Below are positions 17,610 to 26,241 of a stretch of DNA of 64,000 nucleotides, piece by piece; within the stretch, counting starts at the first letter, position 1; each line of letters begins with the position of its first letter. The stretch covers positions 1 through 64,000 of the forward strand of contig NZ_JAHBGC010000010.1 in NCBI RefSeq assembly GCF_018390645.1. Reading direction: 5' to 3'. The stretch is from Ancylobacter dichloromethanicus. Its GTDB lineage: Bacteria > Pseudomonadota > Alphaproteobacteria > Rhizobiales > Xanthobacteraceae. The position numbers and the translations under genes were made by a program. The notes below the pieces were generated by a model. The model was not told the DNA's origin. It was given only the letters and a program-made list of their open reading frames with translations, and did no database searches.

Positions 17610-18815
17610 ATGTCGAACAAATTGGATGAGCGCCTCGACCGTCGCCATTTCATGATCGGATCACTTGCCACCGCCGGCATGGCGGGCGCTCTCGCGGCCG
17701 ACGCCAGCTCTGCAAGCGCCCGTGAGGCGGCGACACCCTCTCCCGGTTCGGCACCGACAGCATCATCGGCGACCGTCTACACCGGCGACGTCATCCAGGG
17801 GAAAAAGGTCGTCAGCGCGCTCGACCTCGGTGATTTGGAGCCGGGCAAGAAGCATCTCCTGTATTTTCAGGGTGTCGAGATGCCCAGCGGCCAGCACTGG
17901 TATGTATCGGTGACGGTCGCCAAGGGAGCGAAGCCGGGCAAGCGCGTCGTGCTGGTCAGCGGCGTGCATGGCGACGAGATGAGTTCCATACACACGGTGC
18001 AGTCGGTGATGAACCAGCTCGATCCGGCCCAGATGTCGGGCACGGTGATGGCGGTCACGGATGTGTCCCGCGCCGCCATGGAAGGCATGCAGCGCCGATG
18101 GCCCAATGCGGGCCGAGGTGCCGATCTGATCGACATGAACCGGGAATGGCCAGGCAATGAGAATGGGCTTACCGCCCCCAGCCGGCATGCCGGCCTTCTG
18201 TTCAACCGCCTGCTGCGGCCGAACGCCGATGCCGCCATCGACTTCCACACCGGGACCACCGGGTTCGACGTCACCGCCTTCAACATCGGCGGGATGGATG
18301 TGCCAGAGGTCAAGGCGATGGTGGAGCTCTATCCCGTCGGCCAGATCTTCGACAATCACGTCTATCCGGGCGTGCTGCACAATGCCTTCATGGATGTGGG
18401 CATTCCTGCCTTCACGCCGGAGATCGGCGCGGCGCGTGTTCTGGATATTGAGATGATCGCGCTATTCGTCGAAGGCACGATGAACGTCCTCAAGCATCAC
18501 GGCATCGTGGCCGGCCCGATGGGACGCACGGGCAAGGATGTCGATGTCTTCGTCGGCAACAGCGCCTTCCCGATCCTGGCCACCGAGGGCGGGATCGTCG
18601 AGCACCTGGTCAGGCTCAACGACAAGGTGGAGCCGGGACAGAAGGTCGCCATCCAGCGCGACAGTTTCGGCGAAGTGGTCGCTGAATACACCAGCAGCGT
18701 TGCCGGCGAGGTGACCGGCCAGCGCAGCGACGCGATGGCGGAGCCTGGCAACCCCCTGGTGTTCATCCTGTTCCACAAGGATGCAGCGGATCGGGGCGAG
18801 ACGTATCCCGAGTGA
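17610..18815 (+). CDS. Tat-exported M14/AspA-AstE-family zinc hydrolase
   Basis: 401 residues. A twin-arginine signal (DRRHFMIGSLATAG, 10-23) sends it folded to the periplasm. The catalytic domain has zinc ligands H120 and E123 (SGVHGDEMSS), the substrate motif DMNREWPG and H213 (DFHTGTTG), with a probable catalytic Glu in FTPEIG. This is the succinylglutamate desuccinylase/aspartoacylase fold, which removes an acyl or amino-acid group. True AstE is cytoplasmic, so this one likely trims an external N-acyl compound or peptide. The ATG at 17610 has AAAGGA 8 bases upstream. It diverges from the giant RTX gene. Confidence 0.88.
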   Translation: MSNKLDERLDRRHFMIGSLATAGMAGALAADASSASAREAATPSPGSAPTASSATVYTGDVIQGKKVVSALDLGDLEPGKKHLLYFQGVEMPSGQHWYVSVTVAKGAKPGKRVVLVSGVHGDEMSSIHTVQSVMNQLDPAQMSGTVMAVTDVSRAAMEGMQRRWPNAGRGADLIDMNREWPGNENGLTAPSRHAGLLFNRLLRPNADAAIDFHTGTTGFDVTAFNIGGMDVPEVKAMVELYPVGQIFDNHVYPGVLHNAFMDVGIPAFTPEIGAARVLDIEMIALFVEGTMNVLKHHGIVAGPMGRTGKDVDVFVGNSAFPILATEGGIVEHLVRLNDKVEPGQKVAIQRDSFGEVVAEYTSSVAGEVTGQRSDAMAEPGNPLVFILFHKDAADRGETYPE

Positions 18816-18859
18816 TCATCCCATGGAAGAATCGGTAGCCGGGTGGCGCCGGGTGCCGA

Positions 18860-19145
18860 TGGACGCCGGCCGGTGCCGGATTGCCAGGCCACTGGCGCGA
18901 CCTTGGAGGCGCGCTGTGCGCTCCAGTCGTCGAACGCCGCGCGGGTCGTGCGGGCGCGCTGCTCGGCCGTGCCCTCTCAGTTGCTGAATACTGATTTCCT
19001 CGCTTGAGGCGATCATCTGAGCGGGATCGACAACCACTTCGAGGGCTTCGATGGACACGCCAGGCAGTGCGGCGGCGGCAAGCTCGGCACCATCAAGGGC
19101 GGCGGGAACGCTGGCGGAACTGGTCAGGACCGATGATATTCTCAC
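18860..19145 (-). pseudogene. Universal stress protein remnant
   Basis: From a GTG at 19145 the frame reads VEALEVVVDPAQMIASSEE-like UspA sequence for about 58 residues (up to ISIQQL). The similarity then continues one base out of phase (EGTAEQRARTTRAAFDDW, then VAPVAWQSGTG) and ends near 18860 without the C-terminal ATP-binding GSxG motif. One frameshift plus loss of the C-terminal half makes it a pseudogene. Its GTG overlaps the crcB remnant's stop (GTGA), so the two were once an operon. Confidence 0.72.
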
Positions 19146-19555
19146 GTGGCCATACTCCTTGTCACCGCGCCGAGGGCGTTCGGCAACTTATAGCCCAGGC
19201 CGACGGCGATCAGGCATAGGATGATCGACCGCGCGGCATTCCGCACCGCCCGGCCTGCCTCGCCGGCATCGAGCCGCACGAGTGTCTGCAGGCTGAATGT
19301 CGAAAAGGTGGTGAAGCCGCCGGACAGGCCGATCGGCATGAACTGGCGGACCCCAAACGGGACGACCGACCGGGTACTGCTCTCGAAAGGGGCTGCGAAC
19401 AGGCCGATCACGAAGCAACCGCCTATGTTGATGAGCAGGCTTTCCCGGGGAGGGCGTCGTCCCGCGGAACACCGAGCCAACGGCTCGCCGTTCAGTCTAC
19501 CATGCTCACGCCTCGCGGCGCAGCGATCCGACCCCGCCGCCGGCCGAAGTCGAGA
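19142..19555 (-). pseudogene. crcB: Decayed CrcB/Fluc fluoride channel
   Basis: The C-terminal two thirds are intact and diagnostic: LLINIGGCFVIGLFAA, then GGFTTFSTFSLQTL, then a last helix (SIILCLIAVGLGY). The N-terminal part is broken: GGGVGSLRREA ends at a TGA (19506-19508) and the following segment up to about 19445 reads in another frame. No start codon remains before the stop of the neighbouring flavoprotein gene. CrcB works as a dual-topology dimer needing all four helices, so this copy should be inactive. Confidence 0.72.
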
Positions 19556-19563
19556 CAACGCTG

Positions 19564-21018
19564 CTACGCCGCCGGCTCCGCCGCGCCGGCGGCGAGCATC
19601 CGCTCGACCGCGCCGGCAATGCGGATCGCATGGTTGGTCACGTCGGGCAGTCCCATGAGTTCGCCGATCGTGCCGCGCGCGAGCGGGCCCGCGACCACCA
19701 GCGTGGGCTGCACCGCGCCCCGCGCGTCGAGCACTTCGCCGTTCAAGGTGACGTCGATGCCGAGCCGCAGCGGGTCGGGCCGTGCGAGGCCGTGCGCCTC
19801 CAGTGCGGCGAGCGCCGGATTGGAGGCGAAGACCGAACCATGCGCCGGACCCGTTGCCACGATCACCGCGTCGAAGGTCTCGTGCACCAGTGCGCCGCCG
19901 CGTCGCTGGTGCAGGTCGACATGGATCGCCTCGCCTTCCCGCTTGATCGCCTTGAGCGAGGCCGCGCGCAAGTCGAGCGTTCCGGCGGCGATACGTCGGT
20001 CCAGCACTTCCTCGATCTGCGGGGCGATGCGGAAGCGATGCACATCCCAGAACGGGCGCAGATGGCGCAGCAGCCGCGAACGCTCCGCCAGAGGCAGCGC
20101 ATTCCAGATGGCGCTGCCCTGCAGCCGTACCTGGTCGAGCACGCAGTGCCAGCTTTGGCCTGCCTGTTCCGCCTGCGCCACCGCCGCGCGGATGCGGCGC
20201 ACGAGGTCGCCCGCCGTGCCGATGGGCGGGCTGACGAAATCGCCGGAGGAGTCGTGCTGCGCCGCCGGGTGGCCGCGTGAGCGCAGGCCCCGGCGGGAGA
20301 TGGCGAGTATCTCGCCCGTGTGGCCGCGCGCCTCGAGGCTCGCCACGATGTCGGCCATGGTGAGGCCGGTGCCGATGATGAGCACACGGTCGGTCGGTCG
20401 AATGGAATCGAAGGCGCCGCCCTGCCAGGGATCGCGCACATAGCGCGGATGGCCGTGGAGCGCCGTTTCAACGGCGGGCGGCGCGGATGGTGCGGCATGG
20501 GCGACCGCCAGGACGAGGATCTCCGCGCGGATGCGTGTGCCGCCCGCGGTGGTGACGAGATAGCGCCCGTCAACGAGGTCGATGTTCTCGGCCGTTGCCC
20601 GGACATGGCGCACTCGCGCCCCAACTGCCGCGATTGCCTGTGCGACATAGCGGCCGAACACGGCACGCGAGGGGAAGTTGCGCCCTTCGTGGCGGGCGGC
20701 CGGGTCGGCGTCGAGCGCGCCGGAGGCTTCCAGCCAGTCGTTGAAATGGTCGGGCGTGTCCGGGGTCAGCGACATGCGCGTCGCCGGCACGTTGATGCGG
20801 TGGGCGGGGTCGGTCGCGCTGTAGGCGAGGCCGCGGCCGATCTCGGCGCGCGGCTCGACGATGACGACCTCCGACAGGTCGGGCCGCCGGTGCAGCAGGT
20901 GCCAGGCGACGGTGGCGCCCGAGAAGCCGCCGCCGATGATCGCCACGCGGGTGTCGACCACTGTGTCGATCATCTGGGCGTCGCACGCCAGATCGGCGTC
21001 GCTTGCCTTGCCGGGCAT
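19564..21018 (-). CDS. FAD/NAD(P)-binding protein (NAD_binding_9 type)
   Basis: 484 residues. The N-terminal dinucleotide fold is VAIIGGGFSGATVAWHLL with a GRGLAYSATDPAHRINVPATRM region typical of the NAD_binding_9 group. A second GTGLTMAD motif at about the middle marks the second nucleotide site. These are flavin oxidoreductases of mostly unknown substrate. The start is uncertain: an ATG at 21018 or a GTG at 21030 with GGGAG close upstream. It lies 65 bases after the TetR gene on the same strand and may be the last gene of the amidohydrolase operon. Confidence 0.82.
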   Translation of the reverse strand: MPGKASDADLACDAQMIDTVVDTRVAIIGGGFSGATVAWHLLHRRPDLSEVVIVEPRAEIGRGLAYSATDPAHRINVPATRMSLTPDTPDHFNDWLEASGALDADPAARHEGRNFPSRAVFGRYVAQAIAAVGARVRHVRATAENIDLVDGRYLVTTAGGTRIRAEILVLAVAHAAPSAPPAVETALHGHPRYVRDPWQGGAFDSIRPTDRVLIIGTGLTMADIVASLEARGHTGEILAISRRGLRSRGHPAAQHDSSGDFVSPPIGTAGDLVRRIRAAVAQAEQAGQSWHCVLDQVRLQGSAIWNALPLAERSRLLRHLRPFWDVHRFRIAPQIEEVLDRRIAAGTLDLRAASLKAIKREGEAIHVDLHQRRGGALVHETFDAVIVATGPAHGSVFASNPALAALEAHGLARPDPLRLGIDVTLNGEVLDARGAVQPTLVVAGPLARGTIGELMGLPDVTNHAIRIAGAVERMLAAGAAEPAA

Positions 21019-21083
21019 TCCCGCGCTCACGCGGCTCCCCGCGAGGTGGGTTCGTACCCTTGACTCCCGCGTCGGACGCCGCG

Positions 21084-21797
21084 TCACTTGCCGGCCTTGT
21101 CGGTGATGTAGCTGGTCACCACGTCTACGACGATGAGCCTGCGCTGCGCCAGCCAGTCGGGCTCGGCGAAATCGCGCTGGAACATGCTGCTGAGCGTGTG
21201 GCGATTGGAAACGTGGATGAAGCACAGGCCGAGGATCGAGACATAGAGGTTCTCGGCGTCGATATTCTTCTGGAACACCTTCTCCTTCTGGCCGCGCTTC
21301 AAGATGGTGCGCAGCGAATCGAGCAGCGGGCGCGTCATGTGCGGAATGGTGGCTGACCGCTGCGCCGTCCGGCCCATCATCAGGTTCTCGTTCATGATGA
21401 GCCGCACGAAATGCGGATCGGTGCTGAGGAAGTCGAAAGTCAGCTCGATCAACGCCCTCAACGCCAGCAGGGGGTCGGCGTCGTTGACGTCGAGGCTCTG
21501 CTCGCGGTCACGGATGATCTTGTAGGAGGATTCCAGCGCGGCGAGGTAGAGATCGTTCTTATTGCCGAAATAGTGATAGATCATGCCGACATTGACGTCG
21601 GCGGCGGCGCAAATGCGGTCGATGCGGCTGCCGCTGAAGCCGTGCTCGGCGAATTCCGCCATGGCGGCTTCGAGGATGCGCTGGCGCGTGGCCACGGCGT
21701 TGCGCTTGCCGGCCGTGCGCCGCGATTTCGCCGGCGCCGGCGAGGAGGCGGTGTGTCCTTCCTCGGGAGGCGCGGCCGCGGAACGTGTCGCTTTCAT
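21084..21797 (-). CDS. TetR-family transcriptional regulator
   Basis: 237 residues. A disordered Ala/Pro-rich N-terminus of about 33 residues precedes the TetR helix-turn-helix (ATRQRILEAAMAEFAEHGF, then VNVGMIYHYFGNK). The ligand domain follows. It starts at 21797 with ATGA overlap to the amidase, so it is coexpressed with the enzymes it probably controls. RutR-type TetR proteins often sense nucleobases, which would fit the neighbouring hydrolases, but the ligand cannot be read here. Confidence 0.9.
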   Translation of the reverse strand: MKATRSAAAPPEEGHTASSPAPAKSRRTAGKRNAVATRQRILEAAMAEFAEHGFSGSRIDRICAAADVNVGMIYHYFGNKNDLYLAALESSYKIIRDREQSLDVNDADPLLALRALIELTFDFLSTDPHFVRLIMNENLMMGRTAQRSATIPHMTRPLLDSLRTILKRGQKEKVFQKNIDAENLYVSILGLCFIHVSNRHTLSSMFQRDFAEPDWLAQRRLIVVDVVTSYITDKAGK

Positions 21798-23005
21798 CGT
21801 GGGCCCGGTGTGGTCGGCAGGTCGGCGAAGGCTTTCGCCGCCAGTTCCAGCAAATCCATATCCTTGCCGCGTCGGGCCATGATCGACAATCCTACCGGCG
21901 CCCCGGCTACCGTTCCGACCGGAATGGTGAGCTGCGGCAGGCCGCCGAGCCCCGCCGGACACAGCAACTGCATGGCACGGCGGCGATAGACGTTCTCGAT
22001 CTCGGCCGAGCCGGTGCTGCGCAGCGGCGCCAGCCCCGGCGTCGTCGGCAGGACGACAAGGCCGTCACCGATGGTCTCGGCCAGTTCCGCGGCGATGGCG
22101 TCGACATGCTGGCGGGCCGCTTCCGCCTCGGCATGGCCGATCTGCTCGGCCGCCGCCAGCCGCTGGCCTACGCCGTCGCCAAAGCTCGGGCGGGCATGGC
22201 TGATCCAGCCCCCCAGCGACTGCCAGATCTCCCCGGCCTGGACGGTGCGGAAGGCGTCGAGCCAACGGTCGAGGCCGATCGCGCTCAGGCGCAGCGGGGC
22301 GGAAGGTCCGATCCGTTCCATTGCCCGGTCCAGCTGGGGGCGCACCAGCGGGTCGCACTGCTCGAACGCGTCGACGGCGAGCAGCACGCGGTCGAATCCC
22401 TGCGGCCGCGAGGGGCCCAGCAGAGCCTCGCCCACGCGCTTCAGCAGGACGGCGTCGCGGGCGAACCAGCCGACCGTGTCGAAGCGCGGCGCGAACCGCG
22501 AGACGCCGTCGAGCGCGATGCGGCCATGGGTCGGGCGCATGCCGAACAGCCCGCAATAGGCGGCGGGCACGCGCACTGAGCCGCCGCAATCGGTGCCGAT
22601 GGCAAAGTCCACCTGTCCGGCCGCGACCGCCACCGCCGAGCCGCTGGAGGAGCCGCCTGGCAGGCGCTCGCGCGCCGCCGGATTGATCGGCATCCCGTAA
22701 TGGAAATTCTCGCCCGAGATCGAGTAGCACAGCTCGTCGCTGAGCGTGCGGCCGCGCAGGTCGGCGCCAGCGGAGAGTAGCCGCGTCACCGCGCCGGCCG
22801 TCACCTCGGCCGGCGGGTGGGTGGCGAGCCAGGCGGGATGGCCGAAGCCGGTGCGGCTGCCGGCGACATCGAACACATCCTTGACCGCGAAGGACAGGCC
22901 CGAGAGCTGCCCCTCGCCGGTAGCAGGGCGGGCGACATGATTTTCCTGGCAGAAGGCGCCGAACGGATCGGCAGGCGGGCGGTCATAAGTGTCTGCATGC
23001 GGCAT
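21794..23005 (-). CDS. Amidase-signature hydrolase
   Basis: 403 residues. The Ser-cisSer-Lys triad is complete: Lys42 (FAVKDVFD), cis-Ser in GGSSSGS (118-124) and nucleophile Ser143 (GTDCGGSVRVPA). It hydrolyses a carboxamide, releasing ammonia. It is slightly short for the family (450-500), having a compact C-terminus. It lies 9 bases after the cytosine-deaminase-like gene and is coupled to TetR. It may complete a pathway that opens a cyclic amide and then removes the last nitrogen. Confidence 0.9.
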   Translation of the reverse strand: MPHADTYDRPPADPFGAFCQENHVARPATGEGQLSGLSFAVKDVFDVAGSRTGFGHPAWLATHPPAEVTAGAVTRLLSAGADLRGRTLSDELCYSISGENFHYGMPINPAARERLPGGSSSGSAVAVAAGQVDFAIGTDCGGSVRVPAAYCGLFGMRPTHGRIALDGVSRFAPRFDTVGWFARDAVLLKRVGEALLGPSRPQGFDRVLLAVDAFEQCDPLVRPQLDRAMERIGPSAPLRLSAIGLDRWLDAFRTVQAGEIWQSLGGWISHARPSFGDGVGQRLAAAEQIGHAEAEAARQHVDAIAAELAETIGDGLVVLPTTPGLAPLRSTGSAEIENVYRRRAMQLLCPAGLGGLPQLTIPVGTVAGAPVGLSIMARRGKDMDLLELAAKAFADLPTTPGPR

Positions 23006-23014
23006 GCGAAAAAC

Positions 23015-24247
23015 TCAGTTGAGCGGCGGACGGTGCAGCGTCGCGGCGGGCCGCGTCAGGGTGCGTCGTCCGCGCTTGTAGGCGAACAGGACCGGTGCGA
23101 GCTCGGCGATCGCCGCCTCGCTGGTCTGGCAGTCCAGCACCACGAAGTCGGCCGATTTGCCAGGGGCGAGCCCGTAATCGCGGGCGTTGATCAGCCGGGC
23201 GGAGCGCTCGGTGATCATGTTGAAGCATTCGCGGATGTCGTCGGTGGCGCCGATATGGCAGATGTTGGCGTTGAGGTTCGCCATGCGGACCAGCGAGCAG
23301 TCGCCGAACGGCGTGAACGGGTTCAGCACGTTGTTGGTCGACAGCGAGCAGTTCACGCCGTGATGGATCAGCTTGTGGGTATGGGTGACGCCGCGCGGCT
23401 GGTTGCAATCGCAGTCGCGCCCCATCAGGAACAGGTCGGTCGAGGGCAGAACGGTGAGGGCGACGCCGGCATCGCGCATGCGCCTTGCGGCCGCGTCGAA
23501 GCGGGTGGGGCTCGCGGCCGCGAGCTTGGTGACGTGGCCGATGGCGGTGCGCCCGCCCCAGCGGTAGCGATCCGCCATGGCGCACACATAATCGAGGTCG
23601 AGCGTGTCGGCGGTCGGCCCGAAATCGAGATGCATGTCGATGTCGGCGTCGAACTCGCGCGCCATCTCGAAGACCCGGTCGATCTGGCCGTGCGGGTCGC
23701 TGTCGGTGTAGGGCGCGGCGCCGACCACCCGGGCGCCTTTGTTCAGCGCCGCCACCATGAGTGCGTCGGTGCCGGTATTATTGAGCAGCCCCTCCTGCGG
23801 GAACACGCAGATCTCGATGTCGATGGCCCAGCGGTATTCCTCGATCAGCGGCAGCACACCCTCCAGCCCGCGCAGGCCGATGCCGGGATCGACCTCCAGC
23901 TGGGTGCGCATGTGGGTGGTGCCCTGCATCAGGCACTTCTCCAGCGTGCGCTTGCCGCGGGCATAGACATCCTCCGGCGTGAAGCCGGCCTTGGCCTTGG
24001 CGACTTCGCCGATCGCCTCGGTAAGGTCGCCGCGCTGCGACTGGCAGCGGTCGAGGATGCAGGACTTGTCGAGGTGGATATGGGTTTCGACGAAGCCGGG
24101 CGAGACCAGGCGCCCGCCGACGTCCAACTCCTCTCCCTCGGCCTTGAGGCCGGTCTCGATGACGACGATCCTCCCGCCTTCAATGCCGATATCGACCGTG
24201 CGGCCGGGTTCGTGGGGAAGGCGGGCGTTCCGTACGATCAGGTCCAT
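23015..24247 (-). CDS. Cytosine-deaminase/AtzC-like amidohydrolase with Asn at the catalytic Asp site
   Basis: 410 residues. The beta/alpha barrel metal ligands are H56 and H58 (ETHIHLDKS), H206 (DMHLDFG) and H238 (GHVT). Their spacing matches E. coli CodA (H61, H63, H214, H246). At the position of CodA Asp313, the residue that activates water, this protein has Asn305 in STNNVLNPFTPFGDCSL. Either the subfamily uses another base or this is a non-hydrolytic or altered enzyme. The gene is 15 bases from the GAF gene upstream and part of the importer operon. Confidence 0.88.
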   Translation of the reverse strand: MDLIVRNARLPHEPGRTVDIGIEGGRIVVIETGLKAEGEELDVGGRLVSPGFVETHIHLDKSCILDRCQSQRGDLTEAIGEVAKAKAGFTPEDVYARGKRTLEKCLMQGTTHMRTQLEVDPGIGLRGLEGVLPLIEEYRWAIDIEICVFPQEGLLNNTGTDALMVAALNKGARVVGAAPYTDSDPHGQIDRVFEMAREFDADIDMHLDFGPTADTLDLDYVCAMADRYRWGGRTAIGHVTKLAAASPTRFDAAARRMRDAGVALTVLPSTDLFLMGRDCDCNQPRGVTHTHKLIHHGVNCSLSTNNVLNPFTPFGDCSLVRMANLNANICHIGATDDIRECFNMITERSARLINARDYGLAPGKSADFVVLDCQTSEAAIAELAPVLFAYKRGRRTLTRPAATLHRPPLN

Positions 24248-24262
24248 CGGCGCGGGCTCCTT

Positions 24263-24739
24263 TCAGATATCCAGCGGCATGCCGGGCAGGGCGAGGACGT
24301 CGTCGCGCGCATCCTCGACGGCCGCAACGTCGGCCGGGCTGAAGGTGCGCGGGCCTTCGGCGAAATGGGCGGAGATCCAGCCGAACATGTAGCCGTCGCT
24401 GCCGATCAGCGGCGCCACCATCTGCGAGCGGGTTCGGAAGATTTCGATCAGTGCCCGTGGCGGCGCCAGCGCCGGGTCGGCGAAGACGTCGCCCTGCACC
24501 AGCGTACGCCGGTTCGCCTCGATCCAGCGCACGGACCGGGCGCGGCGATGGTCGACGGAGGCGCTCGCCATCATCGAGGCAGCGCCGGGAGCCAGCACCT
24601 CGGCGCAAGGCACGTTCACCGAAAGGCCGAGGGTGGGGTGGTCGAGCCGCACGGTGCAGCGCAGCGCTCCGGTTTGCGCGCGAAGCGCCGCCAGAAGTGG
24701 GGTGAGCGCGGCTACGAGGTCGAGAGCGGGTGGGGTCAT
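24263..24739 (-). CDS. Stand-alone GAF-domain protein (first copy)
   Basis: 158 residues made of a single GAF fold: a predicted helix, beta strands around CTVRLDHPTLGLSVNVPC, then FRTRSQMVAPLIGSDGYMFGWISAH, the last typical of GAF strands. No kinase, cyclase or DNA-binding domain is attached and it lacks the Cys set of free-Met-sulfoxide reductases. It starts by ATGA overlap with the upstream amidohydrolase. A similarly placed GAF gene follows the amidohydrolase of the Dpp-type operon at 39190. It may be a sensor or accessory subunit. Confidence 0.78.
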   Translation of the reverse strand: MTPPALDLVAALTPLLAALRAQTGALRCTVRLDHPTLGLSVNVPCAEVLAPGAASMMASASVDHRRARSVRWIEANRRTLVQGDVFADPALAPPRALIEIFRTRSQMVAPLIGSDGYMFGWISAHFAEGPRTFSPADVAAVEDARDDVLALPGMPLDI

Positions 24740-26241
24740 GTCGCGGGGTTCCCGGCGAGTTCGATCCGCCCCTGGGCGAGGCCGACGCAGAAGTGCTTCA
24801 CGTAGGGTTCGATGGCCGCGAGTTCCCTCCGGCGCGGGGCGTTGGCGGCGAAGATCTCGCGGGCGCGGTCGTTAAGCTGGGCGCGCAGGGCGGGGTAGTC
24901 GATGGTGGTTAGCTGGCTATCTTCCACCACAATGCGCCCGCCGACCATGACGCGGGTGATGCTGCGCCCCTCCTCGGCGAAGACCAGCTGGTACAGCGCG
25001 TCGTTCAGCGGGGTGAAATTGATCGAGCCGAGATCGAGGAAGACGAGGTCGGCGGCATGGCCCGGGCAGATGTCGCCGATCAGGTCCTGCATGCCGAGCG
25101 CCCGCGCGCTGCCGCGCGTTGCCATGGCGAACACATCGGCGGGGGTCAGCCAGTCGTCGGGGTCGAAGGAGGCGGTGCGCGAGAGGTAGCAGGCGAGCCG
25201 CATCACCTCGAACAGGTTCTGGTGATCGGAGCAACTGCAGGCGTCGCTTCCAAGCCCCACCTGAACACCGGCCGCGATCATGGCCGGCACATTGGCGATG
25301 CCGCTGCCGAGCCGGAAATTGCTGGACGGGTTGTGGGCGATGCAGGCGCCCCTGCGGCCGAGGAGCGCAAGATCGTCCTCGCCCAGCCAGATGCCGTGGG
25401 CGGCGGTGAAATCGGGGCCGAGAATGCCGAGCCGGTCGAGATGGGCGGTCAGGCTCATTCTGTAGCGGGCCTGACCGGCGAGCGCCTGGATCTTCGATTC
25501 GGCGAGATGCGCGTGCATCGGCGCGCCATGGCGGTCGGCCAGCGCGCGGGCGCCGCGCCAGAAGTCGTCGGAGCAGTGCAGCGGGATGGTTGGCGCCAGG
25601 CCGGGGCGAACCTGCGCGCGGTCGTGCGGCCAGTGCGCGAGGACGCGCTCGCAGGCTGCCAGAGCCATGTCGGAGGACGCCATGACGATGGCATCCACGC
25701 TTGCCCGCGCTTCCGGCGGCAACGCCTCGCGCAATCCGGGAATCGCCTGCCAGAAGGTGCGGTCGGCGAGCATGGGCGTCACCACGGCCCGCATGCCGGC
25801 GTCGGCATAGCCGGCGGCCGTGGCAAACATGCCCTCGGGCGAGGGGGTGGGCAACTCCAGCACCAGATCGTAGCAGGCGGTGCAGCCCTTCAGCAGCATT
25901 TCCGCCGCCGAGGCCTGCGCCAGCAGATAGCGGTCGTCCACATTCTGCCCGCCGCCCGTCCATGGCCCGTTGTGCAGGTGAAGTTCCAGCGTCCAGGCGC
26001 GCGCCATGCCCTTGGCGATGGCGAGGTGGCTGTGGGTATGGGCGTTGACCAGCCCGGGGGTGATCAGCCGGTCGGTGGCATCAACGCGCTCGGCCTCGTC
26101 GGGCAGGGCTTCACCCGGGGCGACGATGGCGGCGATGCGACCGCCTTCGATGAGGAGATCGGCCGCGCGGACCGTGCCCTCCGCCGGAAAGGCGACAAGG
26201 CCGCCACGGATCGCCTGCGGCCGGGCGGACAGGGCGGTCAT
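24736..26241 (-). CDS. TRZ/ATZ-type amidohydrolase (first copy)
   Basis: 501 residues. Metal ligands are H68 and H70 (LVNAHTHSHLA), a His in HAHLAES, a His in HGIWLGED and an Asp in GLGSDACSCSDHQNLFE. This is the subtype of chlorohydrolases and aminopurine or S-adenosylhomocysteine deaminases, which remove an amino or halide group from a heterocycle. The C-terminal composite domain is complete. The start at 26241 overlaps the ATPase stop (ATGA). Being fused in an operon to a Pot-type importer and a GAF gene, it probably acts on the imported compound. Confidence 0.9.
   Translation of the reverse strand: MTALSARPQAIRGGLVAFPAEGTVRAADLLIEGGRIAAIVAPGEALPDEAERVDATDRLITPGLVNAHTHSHLAIAKGMARAWTLELHLHNGPWTGGGQNVDDRYLLAQASAAEMLLKGCTACYDLVLELPTPSPEGMFATAAGYADAGMRAVVTPMLADRTFWQAIPGLREALPPEARASVDAIVMASSDMALAACERVLAHWPHDRAQVRPGLAPTIPLHCSDDFWRGARALADRHGAPMHAHLAESKIQALAGQARYRMSLTAHLDRLGILGPDFTAAHGIWLGEDDLALLGRRGACIAHNPSSNFRLGSGIANVPAMIAAGVQVGLGSDACSCSDHQNLFEVMRLACYLSRTASFDPDDWLTPADVFAMATRGSARALGMQDLIGDICPGHAADLVFLDLGSINFTPLNDALYQLVFAEEGRSITRVMVGGRIVVEDSQLTTIDYPALRAQLNDRAREIFAANAPRRRELAAIEPYVKHFCVGLAQGRIELAGNPAT

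Noticed and set aside
17610-18815. Assignment as AstE of arginine succinyltransferase pathway
   Set aside because: The Tat signal and absence of other ast genes make a cytoplasmic arginine role unlikely.
19142-19560. A fluoride riboswitch upstream of the crcB remnant
   Set aside because: The remnant begins immediately after the flavoprotein stop codon; no leader or pseudoknot-like sequence is left to support it.
24263-24739. GAF protein as free methionine-(R)-sulfoxide reductase
   Set aside because: The three-Cys pattern and the GHIACD-type motif of that enzyme are absent.
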